A stretch of DNA of 64,000 bases from Arthrobacter sp. Its GTDB lineage: Bacteria; Actinomycetota; Actinomycetes; Actinomycetales; Micrococcaceae. A program made the translations under genes and the position numbers. The first letter of the stretch is position 1. Each line of letters opens with the position of its first letter. The stretch is from NCBI GenBank assembly GCA_023264815.1, contig JAHFUZ010000005.1:1-64000 (forward strand), in the 5' to 3' direction. The notes under the pieces were generated by a model. That model made no database searches, had not been told where the DNA came from, and was given only the letters and a program-made list of their open reading frames with translations. Of this stretch, positions 1 through 7,341 are shown piece by piece.

Positions 1-166
1 CCGCGGGCTCGGGACACTGGCCGCCTCCATCGCCGCACACGAAGCCCTGGCGGGCGGACTCACCCTCCAGTGGCGGGCCGATGTCAGCAACACCGGCGCC
101 CTGGCACTGGCACGGAAACTGGGACTGTCCGCCGGCGGAATCCAGACGAGCGTCCGCCTGGGCTGA
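1..166 (+). CDS. GNAT-family acetyltransferase, C-terminal fragment
   Basis: The window opens inside this gene. Reading from base 2 gives 54 residues and a TGA at 164-166. The fragment starts RGLGTLAASIAAHE and continues with an N-x-G-A-L-A-L-A-R-K-L-G stretch. The first part resembles the acetyl-CoA pyrophosphate loop (R/Q-x-x-G-x-G/A) of GNAT enzymes, and the second resembles the conserved N...A...Y/LG segment after it. Substrate cannot be told because the N-terminal half is missing. It converges on the MFS gene at 188-1723, leaving 21 bp between the stops. Confidence 0.6.
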   Translation, partial: RGLGTLAASIAAHEALAGGLTLQWRADVSNTGALALARKLGLSAGGIQTSVRLG

Positions 167-187
167 CCTTCGGGCACCCTGCGGCCG

Positions 188-1723
188 CTATCTGGCCTGG
201 GGAGCGCCTTCCTCGGCGCCTGATTCGATACCTGGCTCCGCGGCTGGAGCCTGCTGTACACCCCAGCCGGACACTGCCTTCGGCTTGACGAAGAACAGGG
301 CCACCGCAGCGCCGAGCAGGATGACGGCAGCCGGCAGCAGGATGGACTGGCCCATCGCCGTCGAAAATCCTTCCTGCAGTACTTCCGGCAGCGCCCCGCC
401 GAATGACAGGTGGCCGGCACCAGCCGCGTCTCCGCCCGCCGGGGGCAGCTCGGCCGTGAGCCTGGACTGGATCAGCACGGCAATGGCCGCGCTGCCGAGC
501 ACGGCGCCGATCTGCCGGGTGGTGTTGTAGACCCCTGACCCCGCACCGGCCTGGCGCGGCGGGAGGTTGCGGGTGGCCGTAGTGCTCAGCGGAGCCCAGA
601 TTCCGGCGTTGGCAAGGCCCAGGACGGCGCTGGGGAGCAGGAAGAGCCAGATGGGCGTGTCCGGATGCATCAGTGCCGAGTTCCAGAAGAGCGCCACCGC
701 CATCAGGACCAGGCCCGTGGCTGCGATGTATTTCGGATTGGCGCGGTCGATGATCCTGCCTACCACCGGCGCCAGACCGCCGGATATAACAGCCATGGGA
801 ACCATCATGAGCGCGGACTGGGTGGGAGTCAGGCCGCGGACCATTTGGTAGTAGAAGATCAGCGGGAGCGTGAAGGCTGTGACGGCAAAGCCCACCGTGG
901 TGATGCCGATGTTGGCCAGCGAGAAATTGCGGTCCGCGAAGAGTGCCAGCGGCAGGAGCGGCTCGCCCTTGTTGAACCGCTGCCAGAGCACAAACACCGC
1001 CAGCACGGCGATACCGGCAATGACCAGCCCCCAGACCGTGATGGGCCCGGTGATGGTTCCCCAGTTATACGTCTCGCCTTCCTGGATTCCGAACACCAGC
1101 AGGAACAGGCCGACGGCGCTGAGCAGGACACCCGGGATGTCGAACCTGTGCGGGTGGGTGCTGAGGGAGGGAACAAACCGCCAGGCCAGGAGGAAGCCCG
1201 CAATGCCCACCGGCACGTTGATGAAGAAGATCCATTCCCAGCCGAGGCCATCCACCAGGACGCCGCCCAGGATGGGACCTACGAGAGTGGCCAGGCCGGC
1301 CGTGGCTCCCCAGATGCCCATCGCGGGCCCGCGCCGGTCCGGGGGAAAGATGCGCGTGATGACGGCCATGGTCTGCGGCGTCATAGTGGCAGCGCCCAGG
1401 CCCTGAAGCACACGCGCCATGATGAGGGCGTGGACGTCACCGGCAAGCCCGCACCACAACGATGCCAGCGTGAAGACTGTCAGGCCGGTCAGGTACAGGC
1501 GCTTCGGCCCGAACCTGTCGCCCAGCCGGCCCATGATCAGCAGCGGGACCGCGTAGGCGAGCAGGTAGGCGCTGGTCACCCAGATCACGGAGTTGATGTC
1601 CGCGTCCAGGCCCTCCATGATCCGCGGATTGGCCACGGACACGATGGTGGTGTCGATCAGGATCATGAAGAACCCGATCACCAGGGACCAAAGGGCGGGC
1701 CAAGGCCTTGCCACGTTTTCCAA
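188..1723 (-). CDS. MFS drug/metabolite exporter, DHA2 (EmrB/QacA) type
   Basis: A 511-residue polytopic protein of the length and 14-segment pattern of the DHA2 proton-antiporter family. The first helix carries the D-T-T-I-V motif (D24) typical of DHA2, and motif A (GRLGDRFGPKR, about residues 65-75) lies between helices 2 and 3. A V-G-P-x-L-G-G motif C appears near residue 155. The family exports toxic or amphipathic compounds; the substrate cannot be predicted. The listed start is TTG; a GTG three codons later (1714) is equally possible. The gene lies 3 bp behind the ankyrin gene and third in an apparent ygfZ-ankyrin-MFS operon, although no functional link is obvious. Confidence 0.88.
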   Translation of the reverse strand: MENVARPWPALWSLVIGFFMILIDTTIVSVANPRIMEGLDADINSVIWVTSAYLLAYAVPLLIMGRLGDRFGPKRLYLTGLTVFTLASLWCGLAGDVHALIMARVLQGLGAATMTPQTMAVITRIFPPDRRGPAMGIWGATAGLATLVGPILGGVLVDGLGWEWIFFINVPVGIAGFLLAWRFVPSLSTHPHRFDIPGVLLSAVGLFLLVFGIQEGETYNWGTITGPITVWGLVIAGIAVLAVFVLWQRFNKGEPLLPLALFADRNFSLANIGITTVGFAVTAFTLPLIFYYQMVRGLTPTQSALMMVPMAVISGGLAPVVGRIIDRANPKYIAATGLVLMAVALFWNSALMHPDTPIWLFLLPSAVLGLANAGIWAPLSTTATRNLPPRQAGAGSGVYNTTRQIGAVLGSAAIAVLIQSRLTAELPPAGGDAAGAGHLSFGGALPEVLQEGFSTAMGQSILLPAAVILLGAAVALFFVKPKAVSGWGVQQAPAAEPGIESGAEEGAPQAR

Positions 1724-1726
1724 GCG

Positions 1727-2161
1727 TCAGGCTTCCAGCAGGGTCAGGATTTCGGTGCGGGCGAACATCTGGGCTGCCGCGCGGGCCGAGGGTGTTCCGG
1801 CGTCCGGATCTGCGCCGGCGTCCAGCAGGAGTTTGGCGACGTCCGTGTACCCCTTGAAGGCCGCGCCGGCCAGCGGCGTCTGGCCGCGGTCGTTGGCTGT
1901 GTCAGCCTCGGCCCCGTGCTGGAGGATCAGCTCCACCGTCCCGGCGTGGCCATGGTAGGCCGCCAGCATCAGGAGCGAATCCCCGGCCGCGTTGGTCATC
2001 GAAGCCGGCGCGCCGGCGTCGAGGTAGGCGCGCAGCAGCCCGGTGTCCCCCTCGCGGGCGGCCTGGAACAGCTTCTCGGCCAGCGCGAGCGTTTCGTCGT
2101 CGGGCGCCGGCGCGTTGGGACCGGCGGGCGGCGTTGAGCCGGTTTCGGCGTTTTCGGTCAT
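1727..2161 (-). CDS. ankyrin-repeat protein
   Basis: A 144-residue soluble protein with about three ankyrin repeats between residues 35 and 140, seen as G-D-S/T-x-L-M-L-A-A-Y-x-G-H followed by L-I-L-Q-H-G-A-E-A, then G-Q-T-P-L-A-G-A-A-F-K-G and L-L-L-D-A-G-A-D-P. Ankyrin repeats bind proteins; no enzymatic domain and no signal peptide are visible, so it is probably cytoplasmic. Its ATG overlaps the stop of ygfZ (TGATG), which implies translational coupling. In actinobacteria small ankyrin proteins are often near oxidative-stress genes, but the partner here is unknown. Confidence 0.85.
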   Translation of the reverse strand: MTENAETGSTPPAGPNAPAPDDETLALAEKLFQAAREGDTGLLRAYLDAGAPASMTNAAGDSLLMLAAYHGHAGTVELILQHGAEADTANDRGQTPLAGAAFKGYTDVAKLLLDAGADPDAGTPSARAAAQMFARTEILTLLEA

Positions 2162-3243
2162 CAGTGGGTCCCCCTGAGGAATCCTGTCGGGCGCCCGACT
2201 ACCTGGCCGGCGTCGGGAGGAACAATCACTTCCTGGGCAGCGGTGTAAGGTTCTTCGCCGTCCAGCACGGTCAGTATTTCATCCGGCGCCACGGACCGCT
2301 TGACCACGGCCAGGGCCACGGGACCCATTTCGTAGTGCTGCGCCACGGAGGTGACGGTTCCCACTTTCCGCTCGCCCAGCATGACCGGACTGCCCGGTGC
2401 CGGCATGGTGTGCTGGGATCCGTCCAGCTGCAGGAACACCAGCCGCCGCGGCGGGTGGCCGAGGTTGTGGACCCGGGCGATGGTCTCCTGGCCCTTGTAG
2501 CAGCCCTTGGCCAGGTGCACGGCGGTGCGGAGGAGGTCCAGTTCATGCGGGATGGTCTTGTCGTCGGTTTCGGCGCCGAGCCGGGGACGCCAGGCAGCAA
2601 TCCGCAGGGCTTCGGCGGCCAGGACACCGGCCAGCGGCCGGTCCCCCACGGTCTGTTCAAGCTCAGCGGCCGGCACCAGGTATTCGATCCAGGGCCGTCC
2701 CAGCCCGGGGTGTCCTTCTTCAGGCACCACGGAATAGGAGTAGCCGCCGGCACCCACGTGTGGCCACGGGTCCGTCCATGACAGCAGGTCCGACCATTCC
2801 TCCACAGCGGCGGTGGACCCGAGCACAGCCCAGTCGCCGGAGACGTCGTTGATCTCGACGCGGAGCATGAACTTCATCTTGTTCAGCCACTCAGCCAGCG
2901 GGGCGGCCTCGGCGGCCTCAACGATCAGCCAGGTGGTCCCGCCGTCGTCCACTACCCGGGCGTCGAACTCGATCCTGCCCTGGATGCTCAGCAGGAGCAG
3001 CTCGCTGGACTCCCCCGGCTGCAGGCCGGTGACCTGCTGGGAGGACAGCGTGTTCAGCCAGCTCAGCCGGTCCGGGCCGCTGACGGTCACCACACCACGG
3101 TAGGAGAGGTCGACGACGGCGGTACCGGCTGCGAGGGCGCGCTGCTCACGCAGCGGCTCGCCGTAGTGGGCGGCGACGCCGGAGTCCGGGCCGGCGGCCT
3201 CGACGGCGCCAGGGCGCGACAGGAGGGGGCTGGGGGTAGTCAT
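2161..3243 (-). CDS. ygfZ: YgfZ/GcvT-type folate-binding protein
   Basis: A 360-residue protein of the aminomethyltransferase-like family. The diagnostic YgfZ motif K-G-C-Y-x-G-Q-E is at residues 246-253 (KGCYKGQET), including the cysteine needed in the E. coli protein. YgfZ proteins bind tetrahydrofolate and help assembly or repair of Fe-S clusters in certain enzymes. An N-terminal GcvT-like fold (S-G-P-D-R-L-S-W-L-N, about 55-64) and the C-terminal barrel segment are both present, so it looks complete. It lacks the full glycine-cleavage T-protein signature, so a true GcvT is unlikely. It heads the ankyrin/MFS gene string. Confidence 0.9.
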   Translation of the reverse strand: MTTPSPLLSRPGAVEAAGPDSGVAAHYGEPLREQRALAAGTAVVDLSYRGVVTVSGPDRLSWLNTLSSQQVTGLQPGESSELLLLSIQGRIEFDARVVDDGGTTWLIVEAAEAAPLAEWLNKMKFMLRVEINDVSGDWAVLGSTAAVEEWSDLLSWTDPWPHVGAGGYSYSVVPEEGHPGLGRPWIEYLVPAAELEQTVGDRPLAGVLAAEALRIAAWRPRLGAETDDKTIPHELDLLRTAVHLAKGCYKGQETIARVHNLGHPPRRLVFLQLDGSQHTMPAPGSPVMLGERKVGTVTSVAQHYEMGPVALAVVKRSVAPDEILTVLDGEEPYTAAQEVIVPPDAGQVVGRPTGFLRGTH

Positions 3244-3393
3244 ACTGGAGGAACGTCCTTAGGTCGGTGAGTATTCCGCCGGCCTAGCGGTATTCAGGGT
3301 TTTCTAAATCGAAGCGCGTGCCGGCGTTCCATTCCTCGGGACAGCGAAGCTGTGGAAGCCACGTCTACTGATGGACGGCCGTCCGGTGCCGCG

Positions 3394-4008
3394 TCAGGAC
3401 ACTTTCTTCAGGAAGGCAGAAGCGTGCGCCTCCAGCCCCTTGCCCGGCTGCTCCGTGCCGCCGGCGGCCACGTCCCAGCGCCACAGCAGGTTGCCGTCCA
3501 CCAGCCCAAAGATGCGGGTGGCGGCGCTGTAATCCTTCGAATGGCTGCCGCGCATCACCATATCCGTGGTGAGCTGGATCTGGGGGCCCTTGATCTGCCC
3601 GTAGTACAGCTCCGAGATTCCGCCGGGGTGCGCGATGGATACGGAGATATCGAAGCCGCCATCCGCGTTTCGCAGCGCCTCGACCTCTTCGGCGCTCTTG
3701 AGGGCCGGAACAATGTCCGCCGGGATCAGGCCCGGACCGCCGTCGGCATCAAGCTGTTTGCGCTCAAGCGCCCAGAAACCGGTCTCAACGGTGAGCGGCC
3801 GCAGGCGCGTGCCGTCGTCGTCCGTCAACCAGCTCTCCGCGCGGTACTGCAGATAGGGCAGGCCGTTGTGCGTAAACGAAACGTGCTGCACGAAGTGTTC
3901 GGAATCCTCGTCGCCGCTGCCGAGCCGGCCGCTGCCTTCCCACTCACCAATGAGCCAGGAAAGCGGAACAAGTTCCGGTGTCAGGTCTGTAGGAATCTCA
4001 ATAGGCAC
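3394..4008 (-). CDS. nitrobindin / FABP-family heme-binding beta-barrel protein
   Basis: A 204-residue protein with the nitrobindin signature G-E-W-E-G-S-G (about residues 21-27) and a near-C-terminal histidine in L-E-A-H-A-S-A-F-L-K-K, the position of the proximal heme ligand in characterised nitrobindins. The family forms a ten-stranded barrel that binds ferric heme and can isomerise peroxynitrite or bind NO. No signal peptide is present. The start is GTG behind a GAGGTAA ribosome-binding site. Placement next to ygfZ and close to glnR-mshD resembles the Rv0813c-glnR-mshD neighbourhood of Mycobacterium, as recalled from general knowledge and not checked. Confidence 0.87.
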   Translation of the reverse strand: MPIEIPTDLTPELVPLSWLIGEWEGSGRLGSGDEDSEHFVQHVSFTHNGLPYLQYRAESWLTDDDGTRLRPLTVETGFWALERKQLDADGGPGLIPADIVPALKSAEEVEALRNADGGFDISVSIAHPGGISELYYGQIKGPQIQLTTDMVMRGSHSKDYSAATRIFGLVDGNLLWRWDVAAGGTEQPGKGLEAHASAFLKKVS

Positions 4009-4046
4009 AACAATTACCTCGGAAAAGCGCTAGCTCCGGAAAGGGT

Positions 4047-4160
4047 TTACTTCTGGCCTTTGAACAGCCGGTAAACAACAAAGCCGGCGAACCAGGCCAT
4101 GGCGAGGCTGGCGACGCCGAGCAGGACAAGGAAGAAGATTTCAAAAGCAAGTACGGACAT
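4047..4160 (-). CDS. 37-residue single-pass membrane protein
   Basis: A short gene read directly from the sequence: MSVLAFEIFFLVLLGVASLA then a second hydrophobic stretch and a basic tail ending RLFKGQK. It has ATG behind an AGGATGG ribosome-binding site and a TAA stop. The composition (hydrophobic helix of about 25 residues, positive C-terminus) suggests an inner-membrane micropeptide with the basic tail in the cytoplasm. It lies between the nitrobindin gene and the membrane protein at 4177-4932, all on the same strand, 16 bp behind the latter. Function unknown. Confidence 0.6.
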   Translation of the reverse strand: MSVLAFEIFFLVLLGVASLAMAWFAGFVVYRLFKGQK

Positions 4161-4176
4161 GATGCCATCCTAACCG

Positions 4177-4932
4177 TTAGTAGATGAGTAGTTTGTCTAT
4201 GAAGTAGGCCAGGGAGCCCACCGCGGAGACAGGCGCCAGACCCATGCTAAGCGCCGCCGCCAGATTAAGCGGCCCCCCGCGCAGTGTGACGAGCCGGCGG
4301 AAACTGACCAGGACAGCGCCCACCACCACGCCGAAGATCACTGCGGGCAGCACGGCAAGGTCGGAGAAAACCAGTCCTGCCAGTGGCCCGGCAATTCCTG
4401 CCAGGACAATCCCCAAGGGAGCCACTACCCGGTCCGGCCAGCGGATCAGCCCGGCGAACAGCGCCATGGCCGCGCTGATGGCAGCAACCAGCATCATTTC
4501 GCGCACGCCGTTGAACCGGGCACCGGCAATCCAGCCGGCCCCAAGGCAGGACAGGAGTACACCGGCGCAGCAGCCCAGGGTGGATTCGAGCCGCTGGGCC
4601 TGACCGGTGCCTCGGATGAGCTGCACCACAAAGACGGCCATCATCCCCAGCGCCATGAAACCGGGTGTCCAGTCCAGGTAGCCCGGAGCAGGGACCAGCC
4701 CGGCGGCAAGTGCCGATCCGATGCCTGGCACCGCAATGACAGCGGCGAGAGTCTTTTTGGCGGGAATACGGAGGAAGTGGGGCCAGCCGATGCCTACCGC
4801 CACGGCGACGGCGCACGCGACGCCGATGAGCGCTTCATGCGAAACATAGATGCCGGTGATGATCGCCACGAGACCGGCCACGCCAAAAAGGCCAATAACC
4901 CACGAGCCCAGGGACCGCGATGGGGCCTGCAT
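4177..4932 (-). CDS. polytopic membrane protein, function unknown
   Basis: About 251 residues beginning MQAPSRSLGSW and containing seven or eight hydrophobic segments spread over the whole length, with short polar loops such as R-F-N-G-V-R-E and R-R-L-V-T-L-R-G. The open frame extends 42 codons upstream, but that extension is polar and arginine-rich, and the ATG at 4930-4932 immediately precedes the first helix, so it is preferred. The protein looks like a small permease or integral scaffold; I do not recognise a family. It is divergent from glnR across 359 bp. Confidence 0.65.
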   Translation of the reverse strand: MQAPSRSLGSWVIGLFGVAGLVAIITGIYVSHEALIGVACAVAVAVGIGWPHFLRIPAKKTLAAVIAVPGIGSALAAGLVPAPGYLDWTPGFMALGMMAVFVVQLIRGTGQAQRLESTLGCCAGVLLSCLGAGWIAGARFNGVREMMLVAAISAAMALFAGLIRWPDRVVAPLGIVLAGIAGPLAGLVFSDLAVLPAVIFGVVVGAVLVSFRRLVTLRGGPLNLAAALSMGLAPVSAVGSLAYFIDKLLIY

Positions 4933-5122
4933 CAGCCCACCAACGCTGATCCCGGCACGTCCGGTCCGCCGCTTTGACTCTGCACTCAATTCGCTGCATT
5001 CCCGTTCTGGCTGTAAACCCGGCGGCCATGCCCTCCGTGGCAGGGCATTCTGCCCCACGGCTCAATCCTGCCTTATGTGACCCTGATATGTCGCAAAACG
5101 AAGGACGGAGGGGGCGGAATCC

Positions 5123-5151
5123 CTGTTCGCGGGAACGCCGTTCGGTATACT
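5123..5151 (+). promoter_or_regulatory. candidate glnR promoter
   Basis: A strong -10 hexamer TATACT (5146-5151) lies 17 bp after a weak -35-like CTGTTC (5123-5128). It would give a leader of about 130 nt before glnR. It is the only good -10 in the 359-bp gap 4933-5291. Confidence 0.45.
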
Positions 5152-5291
5152 CAATGTTCAGCTACGCTTCCTGCAACGGTCGCCGGCCGGATAGATCCTT
5201 AGCCGGCCCACATCAGGGCAGGGAACTGGTTCCAGCCGGTGAAAGCCCGGTTCAGTCGCCCAAAGATGCGCGGACGCCCCTTGGAGGAACA
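5152..5291 (+). other. structured 5' leader of glnR
   Basis: Two stem candidates are visible: GGCCGG/CCGGCC around 5190-5215, then a branched region with GGAAC/GTTCC and CCGG/CCGG enclosed by GGGC/GCCC arms (about 5215-5263). The ribosome-binding site GGAGG follows at 5283-5287. It may be an ordinary folded UTR or a regulatory RNA; no B12 box or other complete riboswitch motif is present. Confidence 0.35.
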
Positions 5292-5990
5292 ATGTCGCAC
5301 ATCCTGCTATTGACGAACAGCACCGGGTCATCGGTGGACATCCTGCCTGCCCTCGAACTCCTGAATCATCGTGTGCACATCCTCGCTGCTGAGCCCACCG
5401 CCCTGCTGGAAACGGATCCGTGTGACATCGTGCTGCTGGATGCCCGCAAGGACCTGGTGGGCGCCCGCTCCCTCACCCAACTGCTGAAGGCCACCGGCCT
5501 GAGCGCACCGCTGGTCCTGATCCTGACCGAAGGCGGCATGGCTGCTGTTTCTTCGGCATGGGCTGTGGACGACATCGTGCTTGATTCCGCCGGTCCGGCC
5601 GAAGTGGAAGCCCGCATCAGGCTCTCGGTGGCGCGGGCTGTCCCCGAACAGGAGGACACCCCCACGGAGATTCGCGCCGCAGGTGTGGTTATCGACGAGG
5701 CCAGCTACACAGCCAGGGTCAATGGCGCACCGCTGAACCTGACATTCAAGGAATTCGAACTCCTCAAGTACCTGGCCCAGCACCCCGGCCGTGTTTTCAC
5801 CCGCCAGCAGCTGCTCACGGAGGTGTGGGGCTATGACTACTACGGCGGCACGCGCACCGTGGATGTCCACGTCCGGCGCCTCCGGGCCAAACTCGGCGCC
5901 GACCATGAAAACCTGATCAGCACCGTCCGCAACGTCGGCTACCGCCTCACCCTGGTGCGGCAGCAGGAAGACGAACTGACGGAAGCCTGA
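5292..5990 (+). CDS. glnR: GlnR-type OmpR-family nitrogen regulator
   Basis: A 232-residue response-regulator-like protein. Residues 1-120 form an atypical receiver domain with D50 in the C-D-I-V-L-L-D segment; residues 130-225 form an OmpR winged helix ([13 protein letters not shown], then [14 protein letters not shown]). The sequence matches actinobacterial GlnR closely from memory, including N-terminal L-L-L-T-N and G-P-A-E-V-E-A-R. GlnR is an orphan regulator, without partner kinase, controlling ammonium assimilation and nitrate/nitrite genes. The start is ATG at 5292, behind GGAGG; the longer open frame upstream is rejected as leader. mshD lies downstream in the same order as in Mycobacterium. 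Confidence 0.88.
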   Translation: MSHILLLTNSTGSSVDILPALELLNHRVHILAAEPTALLETDPCDIVLLDARKDLVGARSLTQLLKATGLSAPLVLILTEGGMAAVSSAWAVDDIVLDSAGPAEVEARIRLSVARAVPEQEDTPTEIRAAGVVIDEASYTARVNGAPLNLTFKEFELLKYLAQHPGRVFTRQQLLTEVWGYDYYGGTRTVDVHVRRLRAKLGADHENLISTVRNVGYRLTLVRQQEDELTEA

Positions 5991-6006
5991 GTGTTCAAGC
6001 CTCAAG

Positions 6007-6045
6007 GCAACAGCCCCGGACCATGGTCCGGGGCTGTTGCGGTTA
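6007..6045 (+). terminator. glnR terminator
   Basis: A perfect 34-bp palindrome with 16-bp arms (GCAACAGCCCCGGACC and its complement, 6007-6040), followed by GGTTAATTCT. It begins 16 bp after the glnR stop. The T-run is poor, but such stems are usual in high-GC actinobacteria. Confidence 0.8.
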
Positions 6046-6207
6046 ATTCTGGAGCATTCATGGTGGAGGACATACGGGTCGAACGTATCGAGGCCACCCC
6101 ATTGGTGGATCCCCCTCGTGCACGGCGTGATCGCGCCGGCCGAGGTACCGACTATACGTAACCGCACGGCAGCCAACAAATCCGGGGCACGTTCCGGCCC
6201 GGACGTA

Positions 6208-6213
6208 TAGCCT
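6208..6213 (+). promoter_or_regulatory. -10 box of leaderless mshD
   Basis: TAGCCT lies exactly 6 nt before the mshD ATG and no Shine-Dalgarno sequence is present, so transcription probably starts at the A of the start codon. Confidence 0.6.
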
Positions 6214-6219
6214 AGCTTC

Positions 6220-7191
6220 ATGAGTCCTGCGCACCCGGAAAAATGGCCTGTCCTCGTTGTCCACGGTGGCGTGGACGAGCAGTTGCTGAAAGATTGCCTG
6301 GGGCTCCTGGCAGCGGCCGAGGAATCCGACGGGAACCCTTCGCTCTCCGAACAGACAATAGTGACGCTCCGCGCCGGGGATTCGGCCGAGCACACACTGT
6401 TGACCCTTGCCCTCTATGCCCCTGATGAAGATTCGGACCCGTCCTCCGGCCAGGACCTTGCCGGGTTCGCCGTGGTGGTGGAGGAAGCTGACGGCACCGG
6501 AGTCGTGGAGATTGCAGTCCACCCCAGCTACCGCAACCAGGGCGTAGCGGACCGCCTGGTCAGTTCCCTGCAGTCAGGGCGTGGCCTGCACGGCCTGAAG
6601 GCGTGGTCCCACGGCAACCACGAGGCGGCAGCGGATCTCGCCGCCCGCTACGGCTATGGCCCGGTGCGGGAGCTCTGGAAGATGCGTCTGACTACCGCAA
6701 CAGCCGACCTGCCCGACGTCGGCCTGCCGGACGGCGTCACGCTCCGGCCCTTTGTTCCGGGGCAGGATGAGGACGGCTGGCTGGCAGCGAACCGCGCCGC
6801 TTTCGCCCACCACCCGGAGCAGGGCTCACTAACCCGCGCTGACCTGGACGCCCGCATGGCGGAGGACTGGTTCGATCCCGCCGGCTTCCTGCTCGCGGTG
6901 GACGCTGAGGGCCAACTGTTGGGTTTCCACTGGACCAAGGTCCACCCGCGGCACGGAGCACATCCGGCCATCGGAGAGGTCTATGCGGTGGGCGTCGCCC
7001 CGACCGCGCAGGGCATGGGCCTGGGCAAGGCGCTTACCGTTGCCGGAATCAGGTACCTGCAGGGACTGGGGCTGCACGCCGTCATGCTTTATACGGACGC
7101 GGACAACGCGCCGGCTGTTGCCCTCTACCGCGGCCTCGGGTTCACACGCTGGGATATGGACGTCATGTACGGGCCGGTTGCCACGGCGTAG
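6220..7191 (+). CDS. mshD: mycothiol synthase (tandem GNAT)
   Basis: 323 residues with two GNAT domains. The N-terminal one covers about 1-145, with V-E-I-A-V-H-P-S-Y-R-N-Q-G-V-A near residue 90. The C-terminal one covers about 150-320, with E-V-Y-A-V-G-V-A-P-T-A-Q-G-M-G-L-G-K-A near 255 and Y-x-D-A-D-N-A-P-A-V-x-L-Y-R-G-L-G-F at the end. MshD acetylates Cys-GlcN-Ins with acetyl-CoA to complete mycothiol, the main low-molecular-weight thiol of actinobacteria; the C-terminal domain is the active one in the characterised enzyme. The length matches the family. It follows glnR, but the terminator and its own promoter suggest separate transcription. Confidence 0.92.
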   Translation: MSPAHPEKWPVLVVHGGVDEQLLKDCLGLLAAAEESDGNPSLSEQTIVTLRAGDSAEHTLLTLALYAPDEDSDPSSGQDLAGFAVVVEEADGTGVVEIAVHPSYRNQGVADRLVSSLQSGRGLHGLKAWSHGNHEAAADLAARYGYGPVRELWKMRLTTATADLPDVGLPDGVTLRPFVPGQDEDGWLAANRAAFAHHPEQGSLTRADLDARMAEDWFDPAGFLLAVDAEGQLLGFHWTKVHPRHGAHPAIGEVYAVGVAPTAQGMGLGKALTVAGIRYLQGLGLHAVMLYTDADNAPAVALYRGLGFTRWDMDVMYGPVATA

Positions 7192-7341
7192 CCACCCACG
7201 GGTGAATTATCCCACTTGCCGGACAAACACCTGCTGCCGACTCAAATTCCGGGCATCCGCAAACCTGTTTGATTGTAAGGTTGGTAGAGAACCGCGCCGG
7301 CCTCGGGGGCCAGCATTAAGCGCCAGGTAAGAGGAGACACC

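Noticed and set aside
665..2137. 490-codon open frame on the plus strand opposite the MFS and ankyrin genes
   Set aside because: Composition is His/Gln/Asp/Gly-rich, a typical shadow, while the minus strand encodes clear families.
5215..5291. Cobalamin-riboswitch-like stretch before glnR
   Set aside because: Only the GGGAA...GGTGAAA..CCGG half resembles the aptamer. Only about 35 nt remain before the ATG, too short for the B12 box, which is absent.
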